From the NCBI GenBank assembly GCA_902806595.1, contig CADCXC010000003.1:62001-126000 (forward strand): 64,000 nt of DNA, read 5' to 3'. Positions 36,510-49,585 of this stretch are shown here, piece after piece. Each line of letters starts with the position of its first letter. The first letter of the stretch is position 1. A model generated the notes under the pieces. The model did no database searches. It was not told the origin of the DNA and was given only the letters and a program-made list of their open reading frames with translations. The stretch comes from Pyrenopolyporus hunteri. Lineage: Eukaryota; Ascomycota; Sordariomycetes; Xylariales; Hypoxylaceae. The position numbers and the translations under genes are program-made.

Positions 36510-39500
36510 ATGTGTGCACGGTTTAAATTTTAAACCTTATATATTATCAATAAAAAACGTATAACCGTTTATAATTATAAACGTTTATATAATTTAACGT
36601 TTTAAGCTATTTTAACGTTATTTATTATTTAACGTTTTTTTTTTTAATGTTTATATACGATATAACGTTAATATTAAACGGTAATTATAAAATCGTATTA
36701 TCGAATATATAGATTATAATTTAATATTAAATTTTTTTAAACGTTTAATTTTTTCGAATATTTATATTATATTTAAAGTTTTTTAAAAATTTAAACTTAA
36801 AAAAAATAACTTTATATAATTTAAAATATTTAATATATAAATAACGTAAAATTTACGTTTATATTTACGTTTATATTTATAATTATATTAAAATTATTTA
36901 AATTTAATTATATTATAAAAAAATTTATTATTATATTTTTTATTTATTTACGATACGACGAAAAAAAGTTATTTAAATAAATATTTAAATATAATTTAAT
37001 TTAAATATTTTTTTAAATATATATAATTATATAAATAAAATAAATACGATAAATAATAAACGTTTAATTTAAATTATTTATATTATATAATTTTTATATA
37101 TTTTATTTTTAAATTTTAAATTATTAAAAATATTTAATTTTAAATAAATTATTTATTTATTTACGTAAATAAAATTATATTTATTTTTAATTTTATTTTT
37201 ATATAAATTTACGAAGTTTATAAAATATATAAATTTTTAAATAATTTAAATATTATAAAAAATTTAAAAAAAACGAAAATTTTAAACGTTAAAATTATAA
37301 CGATCGATTTATAAAATTTAAATTTATAATAAATTTAAAATAATCGAAGTTTATAATAAAAATTTAATAAATTTAAAAAGTATAATTATAATTATAAAAT
37401 TATTTCGAATTTTTAAAAAAATTAAAGGAAATTTTAAGGGAAATTTTAAAAGAAATTTTAAAAAAAATTTTAAAATTTTTATTATTTTCGAAGTTTATAA
37501 AATTTTATTTAAACGTTCGTTAATTTTAAAATAATATTAAATTTATAAATAACGAGTTTTAAAATATTAAATTTTAATGTATTTTTTTAAATAAAAATTT
37601 TAAAAATCGAATTCGATATAATTTAAAAATATTAAATAAAATTCACGTAATTTTTTAAAAAAATTAAATAAATTAAAATTTTAAATTTTTCGTATTTTTT
37701 TTTTTATTATTTATGTATTTTTTTTTTTTAATTTAAATTCGAATGTTTAATAATTTTACGACTTCGAAGTAAAATATTAATAAAAATTCGATTTAAAAAT
37801 AATAATAAAAGTAAAATTTTAAATAAAAAAAAAATTAAAAATAAAAATAAAATAAAAAATAAGTTAAAAAAGTATAATCGATAACGATAAATTTTTACGT
37901 TATATATTTTTTATCGAAGTTTATTATATTTATATAAAATATAAAATAATGAAAAAAATAATAATTAAAAAACGTATAAAACGAAAAATTAAAAAAAAAA
38001 AAATTAATCGACGAAACTTACGAAAGTTTCGTTATTAATGTAAATAAACGGTAAAATTATCGTTTAAAAAGTATATATTATTTTAAATTTTAAAAAATAA
38101 GCGATTTTATTTCGTTTTAAAATCGCGTTAAAAGTATTTATTATATAATAAATAAAAGGAAAATCGAATCGAATTTATAATGTTTAAAATTTTAAATTAA
38201 AATTATAATTACGATTTAAAAATTTATAATAAAATTCGTTATTAATTATTTTAAAATTATCGCCGATTTTAAATTAAAACATTTAATAATATTATAATAA
38301 ATTTATTTATATTTCGTTAACGTCGATTTAAATTATTTAATAAATATTTATATAAAAATTTTACGAAAAAATAATTTAATTTACTTTAAAAAGTTTTTTT
38401 TAATGGAAAATATTATTCGACTTCTAAAATAAATATAACGACGTTTTTTTTTTAAAAAAAATTACCGTAATTTTTTTTTAAAATCGATTTTATATAATTT
38501 AACATTAAATTCGAAAATATTTAAATATTAAAGTTAATTAATTAATAATATAATATTATTATTATTATAAATTATATTTTAATTATAATTATATTTTATT
38601 TTTAATAATATATAAAATTATAAATTTAAATTATTTTAAAAACGATGTGATATTTACGTATTTGTATTAAAACGTTATAAAAAATCGAATACGTACGATA
38701 AATACGTATTAAATATTACGTTATTTTATTTTTTTATAATAATTTTAAAAAAATTTATCGTAAAATATTTACCGAAAAATCGCCGTTTATTAAAAATACG
38801 CGGTAACGTAAATACGTAAAATTCGATTCGAAAAAAATTTTAACATACGTTTAAATAAAAGCCTTTTTAAAATTAAAAAACTTTATATTCGACGATAAAT
38901 AAAATCGAAATTAAAACTAAAATAAAAATAAAAATAAAAATAAAAACGAAAACGAAAATAATAAAAATAATATAAACGCGATTAAATTAAACTTTTTTAA
39001 TAAATAATTTTTTTTTTAATTTAATGTTAAATTACATTAAACCCATTTAATCGTATTTATTTAATCAATTTTTATAAAAAGTATTTTTTAAATTTACGAT
39101 AAATTTTATATTTATATTACGTATTTATTTATTTTTAATAAAATAAATAAATTTAAATTTATTTATATTTATATTATAAAAAAAAAACGTATATAAATAA
39201 TTTTTAAATAAATGTAAAATTTATTTTAATTTCGATTAAAAAACTTTAATTATTTATAAATATTTAATTTTTAAATAATAAATAAAGTAAAAATTTATAA
39301 ATATAATGTTAAAAAAATATAAAATTTATATCTATATATAAATTTATTTCGTTTATAAATTTAAAATTTTAAATTATTTAAAAAACGAAAATTTAATTTA
39401 TATTTAAATAAATAAATATTTAAAAATGTAAATTTTAAATTAATTAAATTTAAAAAAAATTAATTTTAAAAATAAATTTCTTAAATTTTTTTTATTTTTT

Positions 39501-42500
39501 AAAATTATTTCGTTTTTTAAATAATAAATTTTATATCGTTTTAAAATAAATATAAACTTTAAAAAATTTTTATATTTATATTTAATTAAATATATAAAAT
39601 AACTTAATAATTACGTAAAAAAAAAATCGATTTATTATAATAATTATAATAAAATACGAAACGATTCGATAAATTTAAAAAATAATAAAAAAATAAGATA
39701 TTTAATTTATAAATATAAATAAAAATAATATCGAAAAAAACGAAAGTTATTCGAATTTCGTTAATTTCGTAACGATATAATTTAAATTATATATTAAAAA
39801 AATATTATAATTAATATATATATTTATTTTAAAAAGTTTCGACGAAATTAAATTAAATTAATAACTTTAATAAATACGAAATAAAATTAATAATATTATA
39901 ATATTTTTCGAAATCGATAAAAAAAATAACGTTTTCGAAATTATTTAAAATAAAAAATTATTAACTATAAAAAAACTTTAATATTTTACCGATTTTTAAA
40001 ATATCGACGATAATTTAACGCTCGATAAATTATTTAAAAATAAAAATAAAACCGAAAAAAAAAAAATATTAAACGTAAATACGTATTATCGATCGACGTA
40101 ATAAAATAAATAAAATTATAAAATAAATTTAAAGTTTCTTTTATTTTTTTCGAAATAATAAAAATATTTCGAAAATTTTAAAATATTAATAATAAATCGA
40201 AAGTAATTTTTTATCGTCGTAATTTAACGTTAATATTTAATTTTTATATAACGATTATCGTTTAAATTTAATTAAATAATATATTTAATTTAATATATTA
40301 TTTTTTAAAAAAAATATTTTAAATAAAAATTACGTTAAAAACGATTTCGAAAATATATTTCCTTTTAATAATTATCGATTCGTTAAAAAAAAAATTAAAA
40401 AAACGTTTACTATTATTTAAAATATAAAAAATAAACATTCCCTTAAAAGTAAAAAAATTATTAACAATCCGTTAAAATCGTTTTAAAAGTCGAATCTTAT
40501 TATAAAATTTTTATTTTTTTAATTTTATTAAATATATTAAAATTTTCTTTAAATTAAATATTAAAAATAACATATATTTCGATATAATTACGTTTATAAA
40601 TAAATAAAATTTTATTTATTTATAATATTACTTCGTATAAATATTTTTTACGCGTTCGATATTTAATTAATATATTTATTATAAAAATAATATTACGATT
40701 ATTTTTTTAAATTTTATCGAATATAATTATTACGAAATAAAATATAAAACGTATAAAATATTATTTATTAATTTCGTCGATTTTATTTATTATATAAAAA
40801 AAATTATTAAAATTTAACGCGATTAACGATCGAAATTATTAACTATTAAAAACGTTATCGTTTTATTCGTCGAATTTTTAATGCGTTTTATTAATATTAA
40901 AATTACATTAAATAAAAAATTAAATATAATTTAAAGTTTTTTTAATAAGTAAATTTATTCGAATAAATACGTTATAATTAAAAATTAAAAATATTTTATA
41001 TCGAAAAATTATATTTTTATTTATATAAAATCGATTTTTATAAATTATATATTTAATAATTTAATTTAATTTAACGAAAATAATTTAAAAATTAATTTTT
41101 AATATTTTATTCGTTATAAAATTAATATTAAATATAAAAGATTTTTTTCGATAATAAAAAATACTTCGATTTACGATAAGTTAAAAATTAACGAATTTAC
41201 TCGTTAAATTTTCGTTAAATTATTCGATCGTTACGATATTAACGTTTATATTATTTTATTAATTTTATTTATTAATAATTTCGATTTTTATAAAATAATA
41301 TATAAATTAATTATAAAGATTTATTTTTTAAACGTATCGTTAAAACGCGTTAATTATTTTTAATAAATAAACGTAATATCGTTAATTTTTAATTTTTACG
41401 TATTTAACGATAATAATATTTAAAAATAAATCGATGGTAAATTACGAAAACTTGAAAATAAATTTATTTATAATATCGATAATAAATAATTTTTTATATT
41501 TATTTATATTTTTTTTTTATTAATGATTTTTCGTAATAATAAAAAAATTTAAACTTTTATTGATTAATAATTAAATAAAATTATTATATATATAATATTA
41601 ATTTAAATTAAAAAAACGACTTAAATTTCGATTTAATTAACGAAAAATATAAACGTTATTATTATAAAATTTTACGATAATAAATTTTTATAATTAATTA
41701 AAATATAATAATTAAAAAAAAAAATATAATTAATTAATTTAATTTTATTATAAACGATTTTATAATAATAAACGTATTATTAATTTTCGATATTATTAAA
41801 TTACATTTTTTAAATTCGACGCTTTTAAAATTTAATAAATTAATTAAAATGTTATATATTTTAATATATAATTAAATTTTAATGTTAATTAATTATATAA
41901 AATATATAAAAATAATAAAATAATTTTTATTATATTTCGAATAAAATAAAATTTAATCGTTAAATTATATTTTATAATATTCGTTAATTAAATATAATTA
42001 TTAATTTGTTATAACGTTTTTATTTATATATATTTAACTTCGATTAAATATTCGATATATTAAAATTTTATTTTCGCGAATTATTATAATTATTTTTGTA
42101 AAAATTATAAAAAATAACTTATTTAAATCGTAATTTAAATTTATAAATATTTTAATTTAAATTTTCGTTAAAAATATTCGAAATAATATTTTATTAACTA
42201 TAAATCGTATAAATATTAACGATTAATATTAAAAATTTAAAAATTAATTAAAATTAAATCGTTATTTTTTTTAATTATTTTATTATATTATTTTAAATGT
42301 TATAAACTTTCGACGTTCGAAATTTAAAATTATTAAATTAATTATAATTAATATTTTTATAATTATTAATAACATTAAAAAAATCGCATTAAATTTTAAA
42401 ACTATTAACGTAACGATTATTATATAATTTATAAAAAATATAAAAAATTTTTATATAATAATAAAATTAATAAACGTAACGATAATTAAATTAATTAAAT

Positions 42501-44347
42501 ATTATTTATAAATATTTCGATTTAATATTTATTTAAAATTACATTATTAAAATATATTAAATAAATATAATTTTATATTATTTTCGATAATTATAACTTT
42601 CGAATTTAAATATAAGTTTTTTATTTTTATTTTTACGTTAATTTAATAATATTAATAAAAAAATAAATTATAAAAAAAGTAATTTATATTATAAATTACC
42701 GACACCTCGAAAAAAAATTTTTTTTTTAAAAAAATATCGTTTAAAGTATTCGATTTATTTTATTAAAAATATTTTTTAATATAAATAAAATATTATCGAA
42801 TTAATTTTAAAAATTATATAATATAACGTTAATATTATTTTTTTTATATTACGTAACGTTTATATCGTAAAAAAAAACTTAACGAACGAAAAAAATAACA
42901 TTAACGATAATTTATAAATTATTCGACATTTAATTATTTTAAAATTAAAAAAAATAAATAATAATATATCGAATAATGCGTTAATTATTAATCGTTTAAA
43001 TATTAAAATTTATCGTAAAATGCGTTTTTTTATTAAAAAATTATAAATAAATTTATAATTATAAATATCGATAATAAAGTTATATAATTATAATTATAAT
43101 CGATAAATAACTTTAATAAATTTTTTATAAATATTTAAATAATAAAAAAAACTTTTTTAAAATAAAAAATAAATATCGATAAAATTAATTTTATTAACGA
43201 ATTAATTTAAATAAACGTTATTTAAAATATTTTATATTATTTCGTATAATTATTATATTTTAATCGAAGTTTTATAATATTTTTATCGACGTTATTTATT
43301 ATACGATTATTATTTATAAAAAATTAACGAATTTATATAAAAATTTTTCGATTAAATTATTAAAACGTATTATAAAAAATCGAAATTAATACGTATAATA
43401 TATAAATAATAAAAACTTTTGTTATAATCGATTAAATTATATTTTAACGTATAAAATTATTTTTAATATTTATAATTAAATCGATTCGATAATTATTATT
43501 TAATTAAAATTTAAATATTAATTACGATTATAAATATAAATAAAATTTTTCGCGTTTTTTTTATAATATTATTCGTTATAATTTAAAACGATTCGAAAAA
43601 TTTTTTAATCGATTTTAATTTATATAAATACGAATAATTTATAATTATTAATTTTACGAAATTATTTTCGACGTTCGTATATATAATTTCGATAAAAATA
43701 AACGTAAATAATAATATCGATAATTTTATTTTAATAAATAATATAATAAAAATAAAAATTTAAAATAAATATTTATTATTATATATTAATTAAAACGTTA
43801 ATTTTATATAATAAATTATTTAAATATTTATTTATTTATTTATTTAAATATTTATTTATAAATAATTAATAAAATATAACGTATAAAATTATCTTCGAAA
43901 AATACCTTAAATATTTAATAATAATACATCGATTATTTATAAAATATTTATTATTTAATATATAAAATTTTATTATTAAAATAAAAATATAAACAATTAA
44001 ATATAATAAATTATATACGAATATTTATTATATTTATAAACGTTAATATTTATTAACGATATAAATTTTAAACGTTTAAATTTTATATTAACGTTTAATT
44101 ATATAAACGTTTAAATATTTAAACGTTTAATAATTTTATAAACGTTAATATAAATATTTAAATTTTTTTTAAACGTTTAAAAAAATTAAACGATTAAATT
44201 ATTTAAAACGTTATATATAAATATACGTTTATAAAATATCAAAATATTAACTTTAAATTTAACGTTTAAAATAATCTATAATGGCTCGATAATGCGCGAA
44301 TCTATAAACGTTTAAAATTATCAACTATAAATTCACCGTAAATTAAC

Positions 44348-44384
44348 GCGTAATTGGAACCAGCGGATCCTTGTAAGGTACCAC
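44348..44384 (-). repeat. Right terminal inverted repeat (37 bp)
   Basis: Perfect inverted copy of 36473-36509: on the + strand it begins GCGTAATTGGAACC and ends GTAAGGTACCAC. It lies 210 bp before the next start codon. Confidence 0.9.
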
Positions 44385-44594
44385 GCCTCCTGGATGAGGA
44401 TGCCCGCGTCCGTCCGTAGCACGTGTGTAACAATAACGCTGTACAAACGCCATAATATTTACATGTATGAAAAGCTGTGAAGAGATATATCTCGTTCAGT
44501 ACCTACCTAAACGACCCGACCGTGAAAAGTTTTGGCCAGATTCTTCCGCTTCTCCTCTATCGCCCGCGTCTCATGTGGCCGTGCCTCGGGAACT

Positions 44595-45311
44595 ATGTTA
44601 CTCAGTAGTGTCTTCATTCTGCCTGTACTTGCTGGGGTTTGTTTACCCATGATCCGGTTCACGACGACTAGATGGGAGATCACACCCGGAAAGACACTGG
44701 CTCTCGCCTGGACCGGCGCGAGCGACCCTGTTAATATCGACTTATTGAAGTTGGCAGACGAAGAACTCACATGCACCAGCGAGCTCGCAAGAGGTACGAG
44801 GCCTCTTCGTCGAAGACTTTTCTACTGTACAGGAGGACTCACTGTCAGCCAAGGTCACGAAGGCAATGGTACATTTATGTGGACGCCTGGATTCGACCTC
44901 GTTACAGGCGACTACGTCTTCTACGTCGATGATGGATTAAGCAGCGATAAGTCCCCGGCAATATCGTATTACGGTCATTCTCTACAGGTGATACTATTCG
45001 CTCGCCTTCGTTCCGCCGTCTTTACTTAATGATACATCCCGCAGAACAATATAGCTAGAAATGTTAGTAACGATGATACCGAAGGTGACCAAGGCAACGA
45101 TAGACTCGCGCCCGGTGTCGCGGCCGGGATAGGTGTTGGCTCTACTCTTGGCGGGATACTTCTCCTTGGCCTAGTCGCCCTTCTTATCCATCGCGGCCGC
45201 TTGAGCAAAACCAGGTCAGAGGACCAAGAAGCTGGGCCGCAGAAAACGGGGAAACAGAAGCAGAAAGGGGTCCCTACTGGGCCTCATGGGGCGTTGCGAG
45301 AGGTTATATAG
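44595..45311 (+). CDS. Single-pass type I membrane protein with a Kre9/Knh1-like ectodomain
   Basis: A surface protein of unknown function, 219 residues, from exons 44595-44987 and 45045-45311 joined in phase 0 across a 57-nt intron. Residues 1-18 (MLLSSVFILPVLAGVCLP) look like a signal peptide. The ectodomain has RWEITPGKTLALAWTG, GTFMWTPG and LVTGDYVFYVDDG, the block order of the fungal Kre9/Knh1-like Ser/Thr-rich family, an Ig-like fold. A Gly-rich membrane segment (about 154-179, LAPGVAAGIGVGSTLGG then ILLLGLVALLI) is followed by a basic tail ending HGALREVI. Residues near GTRPLRRRLFYCTG look unlike the family, and a missed splice or a lineage-specific insert is possible there. The AT-rich element lies immediately upstream and may have displaced its promoter. 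Confidence 0.75.
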
Positions 45312-47890
45312 GCGTATATGATGTATGTGGAAAGGGATCGGTACCTATCTTTTTTCAGGCCAGTCCTTCACCGCGAGGAAGGTAGTTGCGTGGCGGCCTT
45401 TAGGAGGAGGAAAACTATCGCCTAAAGAGGTACCTAGCCTAGGATATCTATTATACGCGAGCTGCGTAGTGATATGTCCATAGAGGCTGACCCTCGCCTT
45501 CGACATAGCACGCACGAGACCTCCATCTTCACTTTCGGGCTGCTACGAGCCGAAGGGGATGGCTTGCTAAGCTGGGGACGGCGATTTGGCTTAATGCGAT
45601 GCTTGTATCGCTGTGTCATTAACGCGCCAGAGTCGATCCCGTTCTTCTGTCATTCAACGTCATCTGGGCGCGTCACGCTAAGAAATTGATTATTGGGAAG
45701 TAAAGGCTCTTTCAGCCAAATTATGGAAAGCTTCTACCTAGCTGTATTCTTGTAGGCCTCGATTATATCACTCAGCGGCTTTCGGGAAATCGAATTTCTC
45801 ACTTTGCTGGTGGTCTCGTTCGCGGATTTAGGTTTATAGCTACCTAAGGATTAAATATACATGTCAGTAGGGTTGAGATATCCTAGGTACCTATCGTTTC
45901 GGGGACTCCCGGCCTATCCAGATGAGCCGGGCAACCCTTCGATCGACAGGCCTTAAGCCGAAGCTTTCGTTGACTAGGTGCCATCTCCGGTACTTACATG
46001 GCGGCTCCGATATCGAAGTATGGGGAAGAGAACTTAGTTCGACGAAAGGAATGAATATACCGCAAATTTGAAAAAACAAGGCTATTGTGGAGGGAAGCGT
46101 TCGGAGATCTCGAAGTTTTAGGCTGAGCCTGAGCTGATAACCGGAGTGCGTATGGCCGGGATTAATTCCAACCTACGAGCTTGTCTTCTTTTCAGGCCGT
46201 GTTTGAGAATATTCCAATGTAACCGCCCCCCGAAGTGCTCTATCCGACTGTGGCGATGACCTCGCGTATATGGGTACCAACTAACCTACATGCTGAACTA
46301 GCAACTCTCATCCAATCCTCCCACGGCCTGGGCATATGCTTCTCGCCTCACGCAACTGCATAGATACCTACCTAGGTAGGTAGGTACCTATGGCTAGCGG
46401 GGCTTCCGGTATCCGCGCGCCCGCTACATCACCAGTGGCTGATGAACCGAGCCATCGCCGCCACGGAGCGCGCCGATGAACACTTGGTCTGGCACGAGCA
46501 CCGGGTCTTCGTCAAACCACTACCTCCGTTACTACTTGATCACAAGTTTTGGGCTAGATATCTATGTGGAGGTCTGGGTCGCCCTATTCCGCTTCTATGT
46601 CCTATCAACGATAGACTTCGATGGGAAGACACAATTAGAGAGAAGAAAATCGAGACTAAGGGGACTTAATTTTAGAGCAGATTGATCACCTCTGGGGTTA
46701 CACCTATGGTCTAACCAGTAAGGGCATGTGTTAAAGCAAAGGGGGTAAATATTTGTAAGTCTCGTTCGTTCTTACTCGTCATCCTCTGGAAGTTACATAG
46801 GTAGGTAGCTAATATATGACATTAGATGAGGCCGGGGGTCACTCGATTATGTTTGAGGGTTGCTGCTCGCAAGACCATAGTGGCATAAGAGAAGTTTATA
46901 GCACAGAAGGTATCGAGTTCTCCCTGTAGAAAGCGAAGTCAATCAAGGCATTGAAGTTGGCCGGGGAGAACAGGCAAATCACCTAGTTAGGTAGGTACCT
47001 AGGCCATTAACGGGTTGTTAGTTAGCCGGACGTACGGTCTCTTCGTCGTTATCTTTTGTTGACTTTTAGTTCCCTGTGTACAATGTTAACGGAAAAGATT
47101 CGTCCACCTATACGAGTACCTACCTCCTGGGTATTCACCTCATTCCGTTCGAGAAAACGGCTGTTTGAAATCAAACTAGTAGCGTCCCACGAATGATCAG
47201 CCACCATCATTCGCGATTGAATAAGATATGTTTGGATTAGATTGAGATTCATAGGCTGGACGAAGTCCTGGGACAAGTGGAAATGCTACATAGACGTAAT
47301 AGCGCACGAGATAGGAGACTTGGTATTCGATGTAATTCAACCGTTTATCACTACCTAATGTGTCTGGCACAGTGTCTATAAATATAGATGCCTCATCGCG
47401 AAGCTGAGCACCGGCATACACAGCTTTTGAGGAAATAAAGCATCCACAGGAGTCGTAAGTGAGATGCTCCCCCCGCGAGTATTTCCCTCCAAACTCAACG
47501 CATTCAGAAACGGATAAGATGGGCGGTTTGTGCGAGAGAATGACGCGAATTATAAACAGCAAAAAGAATCCCATTAACGGGGTTTTCTCTCCAAGCCGCT
47601 CTGTCCCCTCAAAGAAGCGTGTCCGGGTCGATGCTGGCTTAAGGGTCCACGGTATCGCAAACGAAAATCAACAGCTTTGAATGCTGCAGTCCTCCAACCC
47701 AGTTTCCAGTACCCTTACAAAAATCAAATCGCGAAAAGAAATGGCCATTCTGTTCTCCAACCCCGTCCCGTCCATTCGTACGTAAACTCTGCTCAGGGGG
47801 ATCTACCACTCCGTCGCGATGATCGTGAAAAGACACAGACGTTGGGAGCATGCGATCATTATTGCGTAAAAAAATCAGGCCGACCGTGCC
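45312..47890. other. Intergenic region of 2.6 kb, no confirmed gene
   Basis: Normal base composition with CCTAGGTA-type repeats at about 46365-46390, 46797-46808 and 46985-47005. The longest frame is on the minus strand (47574-47197, 125 residues). It begins with a hydrophobic segment and has three cysteines, but has no recognisable domain. It is not called as a gene. Confidence 0.5.
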
Positions 47891-49585
47891 TTAAGCCGCC
47901 GCCACGCCACCCTTGCGCTTCTCGGCGCTGGTAAGTACGAGCATTGGCGCTTTCCGCTGACCATCGATCGACTCGGTCTTGCCGGTGCGTTGAGAACCGT
48001 TCTTGAACACGCTCGCAAAGCTACCCTCGCCTTCACCAGAGCTAGACAGGCTATCAACACTCTTACGCGACTTCTGACGCGAACCGGGCCGGTCTGAGCC
48101 GATAGCTCCCCAGCTGCCGCTAGTGGAAGTCCTCGAACTAGCAAGACTTGGCTCCGCGTCGCCGGAGAGGCTCCCCGAGCCACTACGCCCGGAGTCGGAT
48201 TCATTGTCGGTCATCGGAGTGCAGATTTCCTCGGCGCTCTCGGACACAGGGCTCATGCTTCCGCAGCTACTTCCCGTACCCTTGCGTCTAATCATGCCAG
48301 CCTTAACGTTGTGAACGGCAGAGCGGCGAGTTCGCTGCGCAAAATTCTTGCTACCTTCATGTTTGGCTGTAGGTTTCGCCCTCAGCTCATCTAACGCGGG
48401 AGGGCCACGTGGTTGGCGGACCGGGTGTTCACCAGCACGAGCCTGACCAGGGCCGTATCCACCATTAGTCATTGGAGTGAGCGGGAAGGAGGCAGTCTTG
48501 GGGCCAGCCGACTTGGGGGCATCGTCCATTGAGAGAGACAATCCCTTATTTGCATTGGCTAGGGACGACGACTTCTTATGGCCGCGTCGAAAAGCGTTAG
48601 CGGATGGCGGCGGGAGAGGCGTGGGCTCTACAGATAACTCCACCTTTTTCGGAGGTGAGGTAGTTCGGAAGGCGGGCGGGCTATTCTCGGCAGGAGGTGG
48701 CGAGACCTGAACACGGGGTGCGCCGTTGCTCAGCTGGGTGTGACTATATCCCTGAGGGGTACCGGGAGTGCGGTCCACGTAGCCATTGACGTGCTTCATA
48801 TGAGTTGGAGGCTGGTTGATGTAATACACCTGCTGGCTAGCAGCATCGTAATAAGGGACAACGTTCTGCTGAACTTGTACGGGAGTGGCCATGGACTGCT
48901 GCAAATGCTTAAGTTGTTGCTGCTGATGATACAGATTCTGCAGGGCCATCTGCTGATGAGCTACAGACTGCCCACTGATACTCATGCTCTGGAACTGCTG
49001 AGCGGCGGCCTGAACACTGAGCAACTGCTGCTGCAATCGCTGCTGCTGCTGGGCTAGGTATACGTTGGTCGCAACTAGCTGAGCATACAGAGAAGGGTCC
49101 ATCTGGTCCTGAACTTGCTCGTCGAGGTGGAGCTCGGGAGGTGCCAAGATTTGTTCAGGGGTATACTGTTGCTGGCTTGAGCCCATCATCGGATTGAAAC
49201 CTGGCTGCTGGGTCGAAAGACGAGGAAGAGAAGTCTTGGGTCCACTGTAAATGTTATCCTGGCCACCATACATGTTTCCGGCGACGCTACCCCTACCAAG
49301 AACGTGAGAGGGGGGGGCAGTAGAAGTAGGCGAGGCGACAAAAGATGTTACCGTAGCCGACTTAGGAGCCGTTCTGAGACCTGCAAGCAGATGAGAACGG
49401 CTGGTTCGAGGGGTCGGGACTCCGCCATCCTTAGGGTCACCGGAAGCCTTGATAGCTTCGAAGGAGAGGGGTTTAATATTCTGGCCACCACCGCGACGGG
49501 AGGCCAGCCCTCCGGTGGGCATGCCCAACCCGGTTGGCGAAGTGAAACCGTTGTGCGACATTTGAGCTAGACCGCCGGCGTCCAT
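47891..49585 (-). CDS. Gln/Ser-rich low-complexity protein, function unknown
   Basis: A single long exon of 564 residues that I cannot assign to a named family. After the N-terminus (MDAGGLAQMSHNGF) come Ser/Thr/Pro-rich segments, then a Gln-rich stretch (about 125-255) with LAQQQQRLQQQLLSVQAAAQ and YHQQQQLKHLQQ, and the tyrosine motif VVPYYDAASQQVYYINQ. Pro/Ser-rich sequence follows. A more ordered basic block (about 405-445) holds FAQRTRRSAVHNVKAGMIRRKG, and the C-terminal third is acidic and Ser-rich (MTDNESDSGRSGSGS, KSRKSVDSLSSSGEGEGSFA). RRGHKKSSSLANANKG and SRQKSRKSVDS look like basic-directed phosphorylation sites. The composition suggests a disordered regulatory or RNA-granule protein, which is inference only. 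The frame is open upstream to 49628, where GGCAG could be a splice acceptor, but no ATG precedes it for 1.6 kb. Confidence 0.85.
   Translation of the reverse strand: MDAGGLAQMSHNGFTSPTGLGMPTGGLASRRGGGQNIKPLSFEAIKASGDPKDGGVPTPRTSRSHLLAGLRTAPKSATVTSFVASPTSTAPPSHVLGRGSVAGNMYGGQDNIYSGPKTSLPRLSTQQPGFNPMMGSSQQQYTPEQILAPPELHLDEQVQDQMDPSLYAQLVATNVYLAQQQQRLQQQLLSVQAAAQQFQSMSISGQSVAHQQMALQNLYHQQQQLKHLQQSMATPVQVQQNVVPYYDAASQQVYYINQPPTHMKHVNGYVDRTPGTPQGYSHTQLSNGAPRVQVSPPPAENSPPAFRTTSPPKKVELSVEPTPLPPPSANAFRRGHKKSSSLANANKGLSLSMDDAPKSAGPKTASFPLTPMTNGGYGPGQARAGEHPVRQPRGPPALDELRAKPTAKHEGSKNFAQRTRRSAVHNVKAGMIRRKGTGSSCGSMSPVSESAEEICTPMTDNESDSGRSGSGSLSGDAEPSLASSRTSTSGSWGAIGSDRPGSRQKSRKSVDSLSSSGEGEGSFASVFKNGSQRTGKTESIDGQRKAPMLVLTSAEKRKGGVAAA

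Larger units (their letters stand above)
36473..44384. mobile_element. 7.9-kb TIR-bounded element with RIP-saturated interior
   Basis: A 7,912-bp unit bounded by perfect 37-bp terminal inverted repeats. The interior (about 36525-44290) is as AT-rich as the left block, again with the surviving C nearly all in CpG, and no protein can be read from it. The structure fits a cut-and-paste (class II) DNA transposon or a non-autonomous relative. The transposase is not recognisable, so the superfamily is not assigned. The ends do not begin with the CACTA, hAT or piggyBac termini I know. I see no convincing target-site duplication; the flanks are CTCCAG on the left and GCCTCC on the right. AACGTTTA-type words are clustered just inside both ends. 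Confidence 0.8.

Noticed and set aside
36460..44400. Target-site duplication CTCC(A/T)GG next to the inverted repeats
   Set aside because: The two words differ by one base, and the right copy is separated from the repeat by extra bases.
44808..44846. A 39-nt intron in the membrane-protein gene (GTACGAG...TACAG)
   Set aside because: Too short for a functional fungal intron and a multiple of three; reading through keeps the frame open.
47197..47574. Minus-strand frame of 125 residues starting MGFFLLFIIRVIL with three cysteines
   Set aside because: The hydrophobic start contains an arginine, there is no known domain, no ATG-free leader and no splice partner; it can be a chance frame.
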